This document shows positions 12,630 to 24,160 of a DNA stretch of 64,000 nt, piece by piece. The stretch spans positions 25,657,323-25,721,322 of the forward strand of contig NW_024881272.1 in the NCBI RefSeq assembly GCF_018691265.1. The letters run 5' to 3'. The stretch comes from Tyto alba (lineage: Eukaryota; Chordata; Aves; Strigiformes; Tytonidae). The number at the start of each line of letters is the position of its first letter. The stretch's first letter is position 1. Below the pieces are notes generated by a model, which saw nothing but the letters and a program-made list of their open reading frames with translations, was not told the origin of the DNA and did no database searches. The translations under genes and the position numbers were made by a program.

Positions 12630-12990
12630 GTTTGCACCAGTGAACGAGGCTGGTGGTAATTTCTAGATGGAGTATGTTAGAGTCACATTATATTTGCTGA
12701 GGTCTTTAAAATCTTGCTAGATTAATAGCCTTTTAAAAAAAAAAAAATTATCTCAGTGCCACATTAACCACATGCCACAGTGTATTAACTGACAAAACCC
12801 AAATTGTTCTTTAATATTCCTAAAGCTGGTGTTAAGCACAATAAGAACAATTTTCACTTTCAATAAGAATCTGACCCTGGATTTGCCCTCTGCCCTGACC
12901 TGGGTCTTTCTCTACAACCATAAGGGACCATGTGGAGTCGTTCTGTGCTCCCTTGAAATGATGATAATTAAAAAGCATTTGCTTTCAGAT
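12630..12990. promoter_or_regulatory. CNE-like AT-rich block
   Basis: Non-repetitive AT-rich sequence apart from an A-run at about 12735-12746. It contains many TTAA, ATTAAC and AATAAGAA motifs and a TGATAATTAAAAAG string near 12962. It is crossed by no long open frame. Possible enhancer, inferred from texture only. Confidence 0.3.
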
Positions 12991-13210
12991 TTTTCTTCCA
13001 TCTGATTATCCCTTCCCCTTTGGTCTCTCTGCCCTCCTGGATGTGCAACTGGACTTTCCATATCTTTTTCTGCACCATCAATGAATTCCTCTGTTCTTCT
13101 GATGAATCATAGCACACAGCAGTCCAGCTTTTATTTACTGTTATTTTGGACTTCCTGGGGTTTATTTATGGGAGAAGCAACACAACCCACTATTCAGTGC
13201 ATTAGTCTGC

Positions 13211-13295
13211 TGATGTGCTTGCTAGCTGTGTGCAAGTTAGTGTCTGTCTTTCACCTCAGTTTTTCCTTGCTATAAAGTCTGAATGTCAATACTTG
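13211..13295 (-). repeat. MIR-like SINE relic
   Basis: The order of motifs matches the 3' half of an ancient tRNA-derived SINE read in antisense: CTAGCTGTGTGCAAGTTAG, then CACCTCAGTTTTTCC, then a TATAAAGT stretch. This parallels the family pattern of gctgtgtgacc / caagt / cctcagtttcc / tgtaaaat. The copy is highly diverged, as expected for an amniote-age SINE in a bird. Confidence 0.5.
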
Positions 13296-15262
13296 TCTGG
13301 AAAGCACAAGATATGTCAAAAGTTGGAAAAAATTAAAAATAAGTAACAGGATTTTTTTTCCCCCATGCAGTGTGTTATTAAAAGGAAGAGCTCCATATGT
13401 CTCTGGTGCTGATACCTGGACAATTATGTGGTTAGCTTCAATGTCCACAATGTGCTTTCAAGTGATTTGCAAGGGATATGAAACCTTATGCTTCAGGGTT
13501 TAAACTGATCTCCAGGTGTTAGTATATTTCCATGCAGTCATGGACCATTTGCCATCAAGCAGTGTTATTGCACTTTCTGCTAAAGTCTCTGGTGCTGGTT
13601 CCTGGCTGGGATCAGAGATGCGAGCAGGAATATGGTAATTCCTGGCTACCTAAAATCGCAACCTAAAGGGGAATATTTGGAAGGAATAATCAACCACATA
13701 TAATGGAGGAGACCTGCAGAAACCCAAGTACCATCAGTTACATATCATTGTTTAATGAACCCTCTTCTCTGGCTTGGGAAGCAGTCATCTTCGTCCCTGC
13801 CCACCCTCCTGTCTCTGCTTGCCCTGTTGAGCACTGAGTCACTGCTGTTATCTCAGTGTCCAAAACAATGAAGCTTAAAAATACTCTCCTTCTTTGCATT
13901 TTTATTTTGAGGACAGATTTCAGCTCAGATCAATAGACTGATCAGCATGGGGGGATGGAGTGGCAGAAACTTCTTAAACCAGTCCAAGGAGCACCTGGGC
14001 CTCCTAGATTTAGAGCAACTGAGGAAATCAGGGCATCTTCTTCTGGCCAGGAAATTTTTCTCTCCTGTTTGGAATTAAAGCAGTTGTTACGCATCTCAGG
14101 CACCCATCTCTCAGACACGCAGAGCAGGAGAAAAAGGACTTGTAGCACCTGATTTGTTTTCCAAACTGACTGACAAATTTTCACGCTTCAAAAATAAGTA
14201 CAGAATGAAGAGATTTGCAAATAGGCCAAATAAAAAAGAGGAAAATAACTTAATTTCTTGATTTATTCAGAGCAGAGCAGACAAATAGCTCTGTTGTCAA
14301 TTTGGAGAGCTTCTGTAAGGGAAAGAAAACACTCAGATTTCAGCTTTTCTGACAGTCTACTTCTTTAAAATCCTTTAAAATCCTGCACCTGGAGCTCCCC
14401 TAAGAGTACGACTATGTAATTCACTACCTGCACTGACTGTTGTCAATGTCTGCTTTATGGTTTTAGCTGCTGCAACATAAAAATCAGTGTGTGGGTAGAT
14501 TTTATTTTCCTCAATCAGAGGACTTGGTAATGCTGCACTGGTGCAATACTGCAAAATATTTATTAGCTCAGAGAAGAGCATGGGAAGAATTGTTGAAAGC
14601 AGAATTGATGTTCCTAACTTGAAGTTTTCTTTGCTCTTGATTTTAGGTACCTGCTCTTGCAGAGAAATAGTTAGGAGAGGGTGGAAAGATAAAAGCGTAT
14701 CGTCTCTGTGTTTCCCATGCATTGTTCCCTATGAAAGCATCTCCCTGCAACCTTTACCTTCTGTTCAGACAGCCCCAGCCTGCAAAGAGAGAATGGCAGA
14801 TTTGTGCTTTCTAAGCTCCAGATGGGGCTCCTTTCTTCTTCCTCTGTAAGTTAATGGTGTCTTGCTGAGACCAACTGGGCATGTAAAGATTTGGGCAAAA
14901 CTCACAGCAGTGGTCTCATAACCTCAAGGCTTCACAGTCTCATCCCAATGTGACGGCTGGTCCCCAGCGGAGCTTGCCTGTGGCTCTGATGTGGTGCCAA
15001 AGGAGATGGGGAAGGTTATGTTGATTACATCTGTTTTCCAATGGTTAAATAAATTAAAAGCCCATTGCAGACCACCAGCAGGCCAGGGTCCTGCAGACCC
15101 TGCTTTCTGCACAATGTCCCATTTGCACTCTAGTGTCGCTCTCTGTGTGTCAATATTGCCAGGGTGACTCTGGTTTGGTCAGGATGAATCTTCACAAATA
15201 AAAATAGGTGAGATACAAGGTTCCTCCTTCCAGCAACACCAACTATCTCAGCAAGATCCTCT
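13296..15262. other. Unique non-coding sequence, no gene seen
   Basis: Includes a small tandem duplication of the 11-base unit TTTAAAATCCT near 14363-14384 and AT-rich stretches around 14160-14280. The frames at 14375 minus and 14541 plus (115 and 102 codons) overlap and are unrecognised. Confidence 0.5.
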
Positions 15263-15264
15263 CA

Positions 15265-15335
15265 TCAGACTGGGGTCACACCAGTGAAGTCAGTGGGCTG
15301 TGCTGATTTGCACCAGAGGGCAGCTGGATCAGCTC
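15265..15335. repeat. Ancient amniote foldback/MITE-like repeat relic
   Basis: The string CAGTGAAGTCAGTGGGCTGT followed by GCTGATTTGCACCAG matches, as I recall it, a dispersed element common in turtle, crocodile and bird genomes (motifs TGAAGTCAATGGAGC and GATTTACACCAGCTGAGG). The same family is represented more clearly at 42394-42420. Family name not certain. Confidence 0.45.
15308..15325 (+). promoter_or_regulatory. CTCF-like motif
   Basis: The sequence CACCAGAGGGCAG (15311-15323) fits the core CTCF consensus CCASYAGRKGGCR in plus orientation. It sits inside the relic repeat at 15265-15335, so if bound it would be a transposon-derived site. Occupancy cannot be judged from sequence. Confidence 0.45.
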
Positions 15336-18300
15336 CTTCCTTACCCATATCTTATGCTAAAGGCAAAGGTGGGAAAGAAACATTTCTGGGATCCTCTCTA
15401 AAACCTTGGTAAGCCCTGGAAGAGCCTGTAGGAGGGTTCTGTACTTCATGGTCACTGTTAGCACAGCATGGGAAGGGTCTGCCCCCGATAGTGGTCCCTG
15501 TTTGTTGGGCAGTGTGTAAAGTCATTCTAAGGCACAGTCATTGTCCTGAAGAAAACGTAGTCTTAATAAGTGGGAGGAGAAATGAGACAGTGAGAAAAGT
15601 GCCCGCAGTGACAGGAGGCTGGGGAAGAGCTGGGAAGAGGACAGGGTTTGCAACTGGGGGTCTGATCCAACACTGTAACTCCAGCCCAGAAGGATCGTGT
15701 GGGAAGGAGGCCTGGAGGGTAAGCAAGACTAAGTGGCCAGCTAGGGCTTCTCTGTCTCTAATTTCTTTAATTCTCTGAGCTAAACCATCAGATCCCTATT
15801 TGAGGATTTTTTTATAATTCATTTTTAAGAAGCCAGATTACCAGCCATATGGACAAAGGATACCAGAGAAAGATTATTAAAACAGATTATTTTTTGTCAT
15901 TGGAGCAGAAGTTGTGATCAGTGGGTAAGGCTTGAGCTTTTCCTCACTCCTATCACATGGTGAGATGGTTGTCAGTGCTTCTTCATTTCTCCTATGAGGG
16001 TTCACAAGGTCTTGTGCCTTTCAGTAGTTACCCTGGGTGCCTCTAGAGACACTACCGGCTCTCTTAGTGCTTATGAGTGTGCTGGTGTCACCTTGTTGAT
16101 TAAGGCAGTAGGTTAGCATTGGAAAAAATTCATCCCAACTGTGTCAAGAAAGTGCTTGCCTGGTATTTCAGGGAAGGAATATACCAGTGAAGGAAATGTC
16201 TGCAGAAAGGACAGTTCAGACAAATGGCAGAAATTGAGATTAAGGTGCTTTTTGGGGATTCTGGTCATCTTGTCTTCTATCCACTGACGTACAGCTGTTG
16301 GTAAAGAAGTCAGGGGCACAGCGAATAGCCTGTCTTGTCTGTTCATGTGTGTGCAGTCTCTATAAGGAAAGGGTTCAGACCCTTTTTTCTGTTGAGTTGC
16401 TTCAGTTGGACAAGTTTCCCTCCTGTTCATGCTGCCAACTCGTTTCCTTTGCAGTGGGAAGGATATAGGCCTGTGAACTCATCAGCGCAACATCATGCCA
16501 GAGAAACATTTCTCTGGACTACATGAGGGCTGGTATTCATACATGAATTAAGAACCACACAGTCATCCTGCCAGAACATCTGCAGATCAATTTTTGTAAG
16601 AAGGTTTTGATCTAGCTGAACTTGCTGGACTCATCTTGTAACCATCAGTGCCTGCCCTGGGCTTCCTGGTGCTCACACCAAATACCCACAGAACTTGGGA
16701 AATGAGTGAAACAGAAGATGCTTTCAGGGTAGAGAACTGGTGGCCACCAGGCAACAGACAAGGGTTTCCAGACTCTTATTCACCCAACCTGACTTCAGAG
16801 CTGCCGGTGCTTTCTGGAGCAGAGAGGTGTAATCTGTTCTAGAGACTGGAAAATCTCAGTGTGGCTGTTAACAAGTGCTACCTGTTGCCAATGCTGGTGA
16901 AAGGGATGTACCCAAGACTTAAGATTTACCCACGCGTAACTATGTCTATGTCTGGAAATCACATGTGTGAGTTCTGTTTGCTCTGATGAATGCTTGTGCT
17001 GGAGGAAACTCTAAGACAATTATCCCAAAAGGGAATCTCATCTCTGCCTGCTCACGCTTTTGGAGAGACAATCTCTATTCTCTCACATCATCCATCACTA
17101 TATTTGTGATGCCATGAGCGTATCTAGCTCAGTAGCAACAGAAGAACAGAGCACAGCACTGAGCCAACAGAAGAGCTACTGGGGTAGAGAAGCCCCTGGG
17201 AAGGCTCAGCCACAAGTCACACAGCGAGACTTGCAGAGGTACCAGCCATAGGTGCTATTTTTGGTATAAGTGTTCTTGTTTCAAGTTTTTTCAGGTGTGA
17301 AGTTTCCCTGTTCGACAGTCCATCAATCACGTAGGGGGATACCATTAATAAACCTGTCCATGCTTCTCCCTTGAGCTTGAAGAAAGAAAAACTCCAACTG
17401 TTAAAAATTATTATAGAAAATTAACTCCATGGCTTTAAACAATGTCTCATTGCAGGCTATTTTTACATTGTAAGGAAGGGGGGGAAAATCACCTGAAGAA
17501 CTACAAAGATATGAATTTAAATTTCTCTGTAGAACACAGACATCAGACAAAAGTTTAGTCCTGGAAGTAGAGGCAAGTTCAGTGACTTCTCATACTCTCC
17601 TGTTGAATGTGACTCCTTGCTAGCTCCATTTGTTGGCTGGACACTGCAGGATGGCATAATGGGAGTCATCAGCATTAAATCTAAAGAGCTGGCAATGCCT
17701 GCTGCAATTTTCTAGGGTGACCCCATAAAAATGTTTTTTTCCTCCTTCCTGAATCTCTCACAGCATTTGTTGGCCAAGCTTGGATGTGTCTTTTAGAAAG
17801 TCCCCACTCTTGATTTCCTGACTGTCAGTGATAAAGAAGATATAAGTGATAGAGAACTGCTTCCAGCTCTTAGTAACCTATTTCAATGGCTAATTACCCT
17901 GACTACTAGTGATTTGTGTGCTCTTACTGGTTTGAACCTTGCTGACTTCAGCTGTCAGTCCTGGATGTTGTTATGTCTTTATCTTCTGTATTAAAAAGTG
18001 CTTTATACCAGGTGAAGGGACCACATATTATGACCCTGTCTATGGTACCTGGGAAGCAGGAAGAGCATATCCATGGATGAAGGCCCTGTTGTCCCAGAGG
18101 TTGCCTTGTAGAACAGCAGGATCATGCAGGAAATTTGCTTGGATTTTTTGTATGTTCATGCTTGCTCAAGACCCACCCTGTCTTAGCTGGTGTGATCAAT
18201 TTGCTCACATCAGGGAGGCAAGATTAGACACTAAGGAGGTGTCATATAAGTGGTGCAGTTCCCTTCTGCACAAGTCCTCAGAGGCCACAGCTCAACAAAC

Positions 18301-19280
18301 TCCTACTTTGCCCCATAACCTTGTGGTCACCTCCGCACAGACACTTAGCAGAGGTCTCCTCTTCAACCCCTGTGCTTCCTAGGAGCTCAGTGCAACCTTC
18401 CCATGTACCTCCTCCTACCAAATCTCCCTTTGCAGTGTCTTCCTTCCCTCTCTCTGTCGGAAGCTTTCTCCGAGTTGATGAATCCATGCACAGGAGTAGG
18501 TTATATTCATTTGTCTTGTTCTCCAGTTCATTTATCACAATGAGTGCTCTGTTGTGGAGAATCCTGATAGAAAGTCTGCTTGTTCTCCTGGTTGGCTGAA
18601 ATGCAGCATTTCAATCAGCTGATTGCTTATTACTGTGACCTTGCTGGAAAATCTAGGCAGCACCCAGAAGGGTGGGGAGAGAGGTCTTCCTTTGTCACTT
18701 TTCTTGTGTGGAAGAATGACAATAGCATTTTAATTTCTCTCCTACTGCCTGCTCTGAAAAGTTTTGCTTTGGCTTCTACTTTCCCATTGCTTTTTTCCAA
18801 TTACTACATGTGGGATACAAACTTTTCATTTTACCACTCACCCTCAATCAATTTGTTAGCTGGGAGGAGGGGGGGACCTTGCAGCTGTAGGCTGATGGAG
18901 GAGTGCATGCATATAATAGACACCATGGGATAAGCAGAGGGTCCTCAAACACTTCTTGGTGTTCAGGGGAATGGATTAGGTAAGAATTTCATAGGTATGC
19001 CTGACCAGTGAAGCACTGCGAAGAGTATTTAGAGGTGTGGCACAATACCCTTCCCATCTGTCCCTGTCCCCAGCCCCCACAGGATTGTTCAGAGAATCTC
19101 CAGGTTTTTTCGGTAAGGAATCTGGTGGCCATGTCAGGCCTGGCAGTGAGATGGGGGCAATTAGTGCCATTCTGGTGTGGTGCTGGGGCACCTCTGGGGT
19201 CTCCAGCCCAGCCTCCCATCCAGAGCAGGGCTGTTGTCAGCATCAGGTCAGGCTGGCTGTGGCTATGCCTAGCTAGGGCT
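15336..19280. other. Unique non-coding sequence, no gene seen
   Basis: About 4 kb with no recognisable exon. AT-rich patches lie at 15800-15900 and 17380-17530. Short phrases resembling MIR cores (CACAAGTCACACAGCGAG near 17210) are too short to call. The open frames of 60-147 codons (for example 17939-18382 plus) are unrecognised and overlapped by open frames on the other strand. Confidence 0.5.
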
Positions 19281-19705
19281 TGAACAGCTCCAAGGATGGA
19301 GATCCCCCACCTCTGGTGTCCTGTCCCAGTGCTGTATCACCTGCATGGTATTTAATTGTTTCCTGCTGTCCAACATGAACCTCTCAAGCCACAATTTCTG
19401 GATATTTCTCCATGTTACATTTTTTGGCACTGCTGAGAAAAGTTTTGTCTCTGTTGTCTTTCTAACCACCTCCAATTAGTTGTAAGAAGCATTAGATTCC
19501 CCCCTCAGTCCTCTTTGACAGACTAAACAAGCTTAGCTCTCCTCATCTCTCCTTGTAGGACATGCCCCAGACCCCTTTTCCCTCTTGACCCACAGATCTT
19601 AGACTGTATGTTTCCAGCAGTGGCCTCACCAACACTGAGCAGAGGGGATGATAACTTCCTTTGATCCCCTTGCTGCAGCCCTCCTAATTCAACAGTATGT
19701 AGACT
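19281..19705 (-). repeat. CR1 LINE fragment, old, 5'-truncated, minus strand
   Basis: The sequence follows the antisense of the 3' portion of avian CR1 in the correct order. Seen in turn are CTCCAAGGATGGAGATCCCC, CCAGTGCTGTATCACC, a diverged AACATGAACCTC stretch, CCCCCCTCAGTCCTCTTTGA, GACTAAACAAGCTTAGCTCT, a CTTGTAGGACATGCCCCAGA stretch, and GCAGTGGCCTCACCAACACT followed by GAGCAGAGGGGATGAT. CR1 is a non-LTR retrotransposon. Its end-proximal reverse-transcriptase and 3' UTR sequence survives here without an intact frame. Many indels indicate an old, dead copy. The low-coordinate side corresponds to the 3' end; no clear microsatellite tail remains. Confidence 0.75.
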
Positions 19706-21211
19706 AAAAGATGTGAAAAATCCATCTATAAGCACTGTGTCACTGGCTAAAACAAGGGAGAAACATGGGAACCAGTAACCACTTAAAGTTCTTTCTACCC
19801 TAATTTCTGCCAGTACGTGACCCACACTGAAACCATCACAACAGAGACGCTCCTGGGCATGGTGTAAATGGGTGTGATTTACCCTGATTTTCTTTAGTGC
19901 AAGTGATGCCTGCTGGTGGTTTGGTTTGTGTATGTGACACATTTCCCCTGTCACATCCACACCAAGAACCATGTAAGTCTCTACAAAGTACATGCTACTT
20001 GTGGGTTCAGGCTTGCAGACATGTGCATGGATATAACCTTAAGTACAGCAATACAGATTATCTCATACTTTAAGAAAAGAGCTATTTGTTAACGCATCTC
20101 ATCATGCTATAAATGTGGATGCTACTCTTTAATACTTTCCTATGCATCCATCTTTTCAGCAGCAAAAGACTTAGCGGAGGAACGTGATGCAGCCTGAGCT
20201 CTTCCCCATCACCAGTCAGAACAAATGGATTCCAGTAGCAAAGCACACCATGGCTTTATCATTCTTTTGACAGGTAATTTTCTCCCTGGTGAATATATCC
20301 GAGGCTTTCGCAAACCACTTCTCAGTGGCTGGAATGAAGTTGTTTCACTCCTGGCAGCAAGGAACAAGCCCGGCAGTGACATTGGCTTGTCACTCGGTGT
20401 CTCCCTGAGCCCCACGCTCCTGCAAGCCTGGTGAGATTCTTTATTATCCCCCGATTATGTCATGTTCTTACTTGCTTGTTATGACCATCAGGCATGTTAT
20501 TTATTACAGTGTTTTTCCACCAACCTGTTGTGGTCCCTTCTCTGAGGCATTTCGTAAACCACTAGAAGATAATATTCTCTCCCAAGAGTTCACAGTAGAA
20601 AGGCTTACTCAGCTGCAAACTCAGTTAAGTGTTTCCCCTCACTTGCTAGTGAAACCAAAATTCAGATGCAAGAAGGGCTGTGGTGTGCTGCTGAATGCAA
20701 AAAAAAAGCAGATACAGCCTCCACTGCAGGGAGAATTGACACCACAGATTGAAACAAGCTGGTAGGGGCATATGGCAAGGAGGAAATTCCAAGCCAAGGA
20801 AATAGGGTAATGGGTACAGAATGAAACTTGATAAAGAAGTGGAGGCTCCAGCAGAAAATCTTGGGCTATATGGTCAAAATGAGGATGAGAACCTTTCCAG
20901 CTCTTACATGAATATGAATGCAAACAGGCTACCATCACTGCAGTCCTCTGGGAGGTTTAAAATCCTCCCAAAAGACTTTAAAATCCCAACATCTCATGTC
21001 AGGGTAGAGGAGTGGTCTTTCAGGGGCACCTGCAGAGTCATTTGGCTTCTGTGTTGGTGCATTACTAAAGCAAGGGCTTGAGCGTCATCTCTGGGCTTGG
21101 CTGCTCAGGAAGAACCCAAACAACAAGCAAGGCAGTTAAACACAGTAATATTTCCAATTGAAAGTGTGCTTTGCTTTTGAAAAACCTTTGGTTTTCTCTA
21201 ACTCTCCCCCT
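19706..21211. other. Unique non-coding sequence, no gene seen
   Basis: The 5' limit of the CR1 homology is uncertain and may extend some tens of bases past 19705. The rest shows no exon. A short A-run lies near 20700. A 156-codon minus frame at 19523-19993 begins in unique sequence and runs into the CR1 relic, so it is not a gene. Confidence 0.5.
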
Positions 21212-21227
21212 CCCCCCCCCCCCCCCC
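21212..21227 (+). repeat. Poly(C) tract (C16) in a pyrimidine-rich run
   Basis: Sixteen consecutive C lie within the longer pyrimidine-rich run about 21196-21240. On the minus strand this is a G16 run able to form quadruplexes; the C strand can form an i-motif. It is also a likely site of sequencing or assembly length error. Confidence 0.9.
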
Positions 21228-21807
21228 TCTTTTTTCTTCCCCTGCTCTTAGTTTTCAGCTTGTCACATGTCAAAAGTGTAAGGGACAGGAATGCACAGAA
21301 GTATAGGGTGGGATGGGAAGAGCACAACAGTCCTGATATAAACAGACTTCAGCTGGTGCAGAACCCACTCCTGAATGGTTATAGAAAAGACCAATGTTGT
21401 TTGTTGGATATTGTTTGTTTAAACTTTTTCCACTGGGATTTCAGGAAATCCCCTTTGGATTCAGGGTCTGTCATACTAGAAAATCATATTTCCAATGAAG
21501 CTGAAATGCTGAGGCTGTGCAGAGCAGGGGATGTGCTAGTGGAGCCTGATCCTGCCACTTCCAACACAGGGCCCCAGGAAACCCGTCCGTTTGGTTGTCA
21601 TCTCGCTTGCCTCTCTGCATCTCTTTTCAATCGGTCCAGCTGGGTCTGACAGTGTTTGAAAGCTTTCTTCCCTCCAGGCCTTCGTGGGTCAGTGCCCGAG
21701 TCTCAGACCTGCTAGTAATGATCCTTATAAAGAAATAATGAGCTGGAAAGAGAGGAAGATAGGGAGGAGAAATTCCTCCAGACATTTGGTTGTTTATTAT
21801 TTTATTA
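21228..21807. other. Unique non-coding sequence
   Basis: A GAGCCTGATCCTGCCACTT string at 21541-21559 resembles the terminal part of the old foldback repeats seen near 42.7 kb. Too short for a firm call. The 163-codon plus frame at 21158-21649 starts upstream of the C16 tract and encodes a proline run from it, so it is unlikely to be coding. Confidence 0.45.
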
Positions 21808-21831
21808 TTTTTTTTTTTTTTTTTTTTTTTT
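21808..21831 (+). repeat. Poly(T) tract (T24)
   Basis: Twenty-four T are preceded by TTTATTATTTTATTA, which is A-rich on the minus strand. It could be the poly(A) tail of a minus-strand retroposed copy, but no body is recognisable and no flanking duplication is evident. Confidence 0.85.
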
Positions 21832-23479
21832 GGCAATAGCTGTGATCCAGACTTACAAATGCTGCTTTTCAGAGAGAGATGCTTTGCCAATTTATAGCCT
21901 GCCCCACTGATTCCTTCACTGCAGTTTGGAACATTTAATATTTGTATTAAAATACAGGAGTCCAAAACAATTCAAGGGTCTGAATTTCACCACCTTAGAA
22001 AAGCCACCTAACTGGGTTGTTCCTGGGATGCAGATAACAACCAGTTATTCCCTGAACAAGTCAAAGAATAGCAAACATATTTTTGGCACTGAGCTTCAGG
22101 TCCTGGGAAGACAGAGGAAATGGTACTGGGAAGACCTTGTCAAGTCATTGCTTTTCAGGGTAAGCAGGTACTTTTTATGTAAGGTGAGGTACTTTTCATG
22201 CAGATAGCATGAGGTGCTGGAAGCATCCCATGGTTGTCTATAGGTCCCTCCTCCTTTGCAACAGCATTATATGGGTGCTGGTGGTCACTATTCAAGGGGG
22301 GAGGGGAAAAATTTCTTCCAGCTGGGAATATTTGTTTCGAGATGTGATTCTGAACCAGGACCAAGATAAAAATAAAACCTAAAATCAACCTTAACAGAGA
22401 AAGTGAAGTAGTTACCTTAGTTCAGGTGAAATGAAAAATTCTGCTTTAATTCTCACCATTTGAATTTCAATTGCTGGGAGGTGAGTGTTTCCCTCAATTT
22501 GCTCGAATGCTAACATTAGAAGTTGTAAAGTGAGAACTAGAGAATTGAGAATGCTTTGAATCAGGAGGGGTGGAGAAGCACACAACATAAGTCAGATTTT
22601 CTTTCTCTTCCTTCTTTTGACTTGAAAAAGATGTCATTTCAGCTGAACCATTCCCCCAATTAGACAAATGATGAATTAATTAGGGAGAAGGGTTCTGGGA
22701 CTGTCTGGCAGAAAGCCTTCCCCATGGATTACTTCCCATCTTGTGGAGTATCTGGACTGTGACTTGTCCCATTCTTGCAGCATACAACTTCATGGCATGT
22801 TTTTAACTTCCCCGTCAGTTACTGGTGAAAATCTGGGTGTTGTAAGGACAAGAACAAACAAGTGGGGCCAAGACTTCCTATTTCTGTACTTTACAGATTC
22901 CCAAGGATGCAGAGGAGAGCTCAGAGTTACAGTAATCAGGCATTAGAAAGGTTCCTTGTAGACCGTAACTCAGATAAGACCATGATCCACAGCTTTATGC
23001 AGAGAGGTTATTTTACTTGGGGGTGCACCCAAAATTTCTGGGATGGGTTTGTCAGCCCTGTCATAGGTTTCATGTGTAGACTTGTTTTCTACTAAGTCCC
23101 TTATTGGGACCTCTGATCATTTTTGCTCCACAGCCCAGCAGAGCTCTCTTCCGCAATGCAGAGATAAGATCCCCCCTCTCCTCCCTGCTTAGAGACCCAG
23201 GAATTGCATCAGCCTCTTTTGGCTCTGGATTGGAAGAGTGGCAAACCTGCACCTGCATCCCTGTTGGACCACTTGTCCAACCCAAGTTCTTGCTTTATAT
23301 TCATTTAGCCAAACAGCTAACCTGTTTTAGTACATTGTACGGCTGTAGAGGGATCCGAAACGCCAGCCTCTTGCTTTTCCACACATAAAGACTGTGCCTG
23401 TCTCCTTTTCCAAGGCAGACTGTGAAGTGAGGAAGGTTGGGCTGTGTTTCTGTAACATGAGGACCAACACAGGGGTGGC
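21832..23479. other. Unique non-coding sequence; AT-rich CNE-like part at 22430-22690
   Basis: The 22430-22690 portion is AT-rich and has motifs such as CAATTAGACAAATGATGAA and GAATTAATTAGGG near 22655-22685. It resembles the other CNE-like blocks. No exon is recognisable in the remainder. ORFs up to 94 codons are unremarkable. Confidence 0.4.
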
Positions 23480-23815
23480 TACCAGGGTTTGCACCATGGA
23501 GCTTGCACCTTAGCGATGGAGGGAATGCTGAATGGGGGATTGATGTCCAAGGGACCAGCTGAGCGAGAGGTGATGTATCCCTCTTGGCAGCTCCCAGCTA
23601 AGCTGGGCAAGCTGTGCTGCTGGCCCGGTGGTCCAGAGGAGCCCAGGGAGGGGGGGCTGCGGCAGCGCTCCCCTGCTCCCTGCACCCCTCTCCAGGTCTC
23701 CCTGAGCCCCCGCTCTCCAGGACACAGCCCCCGCCCTGTGAGCCCAGCCAGCTCTGCTCAATTTGAGCAGATCTATTTAAAATGCAGCCAGGAGATGGGC
23801 TCCAGCTTGTTACAA
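23480..23815. promoter_or_regulatory. GC-rich promoter/enhancer-like block
   Basis: It is GC-rich, with an Sp/KLF-type GC box (CCCCCGCCC, about 23728-23736) and an AT-rich TATA- or MEF2-like element CTATTTAAAAT at 23773-23783 about 45 bp further on. It passes directly into the AT-rich CNE-like block at 23816. The arrangement suggests a regulatory element, but no transcript or splice donor could be assigned. Confidence 0.3.
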
Positions 23816-24160
23816 TGCCGTTGCTGGAAATAGAGTCATCACCGGAGACTATTCCTTTTTACAACTTTAGGTATATAGATTTCCCCTCGATTCAATTTAT
23901 TTTTATATAGTGTCTTTAATACACTGTCTTTCCAAATGCTTTAGCAGATAGAATTGAAATAATGAGATAACGCTTTGCAGAAGTGTGTGCAGCCACTCTC
24001 AGATGGGCAGCGGGGTAAAGCAATAGATGGAGATGGAGCAGAGAGTACAGGCTGGAAGCAGCGTAACTTGGAAGCAGCAGTAATATAAGCAAACATTCAC
24101 GCAGACTATTACAGTGAGCACAAGGACTGATGGATATGAGGAAAAGCTTGTAGTCAGGTG
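23816..24160. promoter_or_regulatory. CNE-like block
   Basis: Contains ACAACTTTAGGTATATAG, TCGATTCAATTTATTTTT and AATTGAAATAATGAGATAAC phrases, retained CpGs and no repeat match. It borders the GC-rich block on its left. The texture suggests a conserved element; this is untested. Confidence 0.33.

Noticed and set aside
17205..17235. MIR core relic (CACAAGTCACACAGCGAG)
   Set aside because: Match limited to about 18 bases without further MIR words in order.
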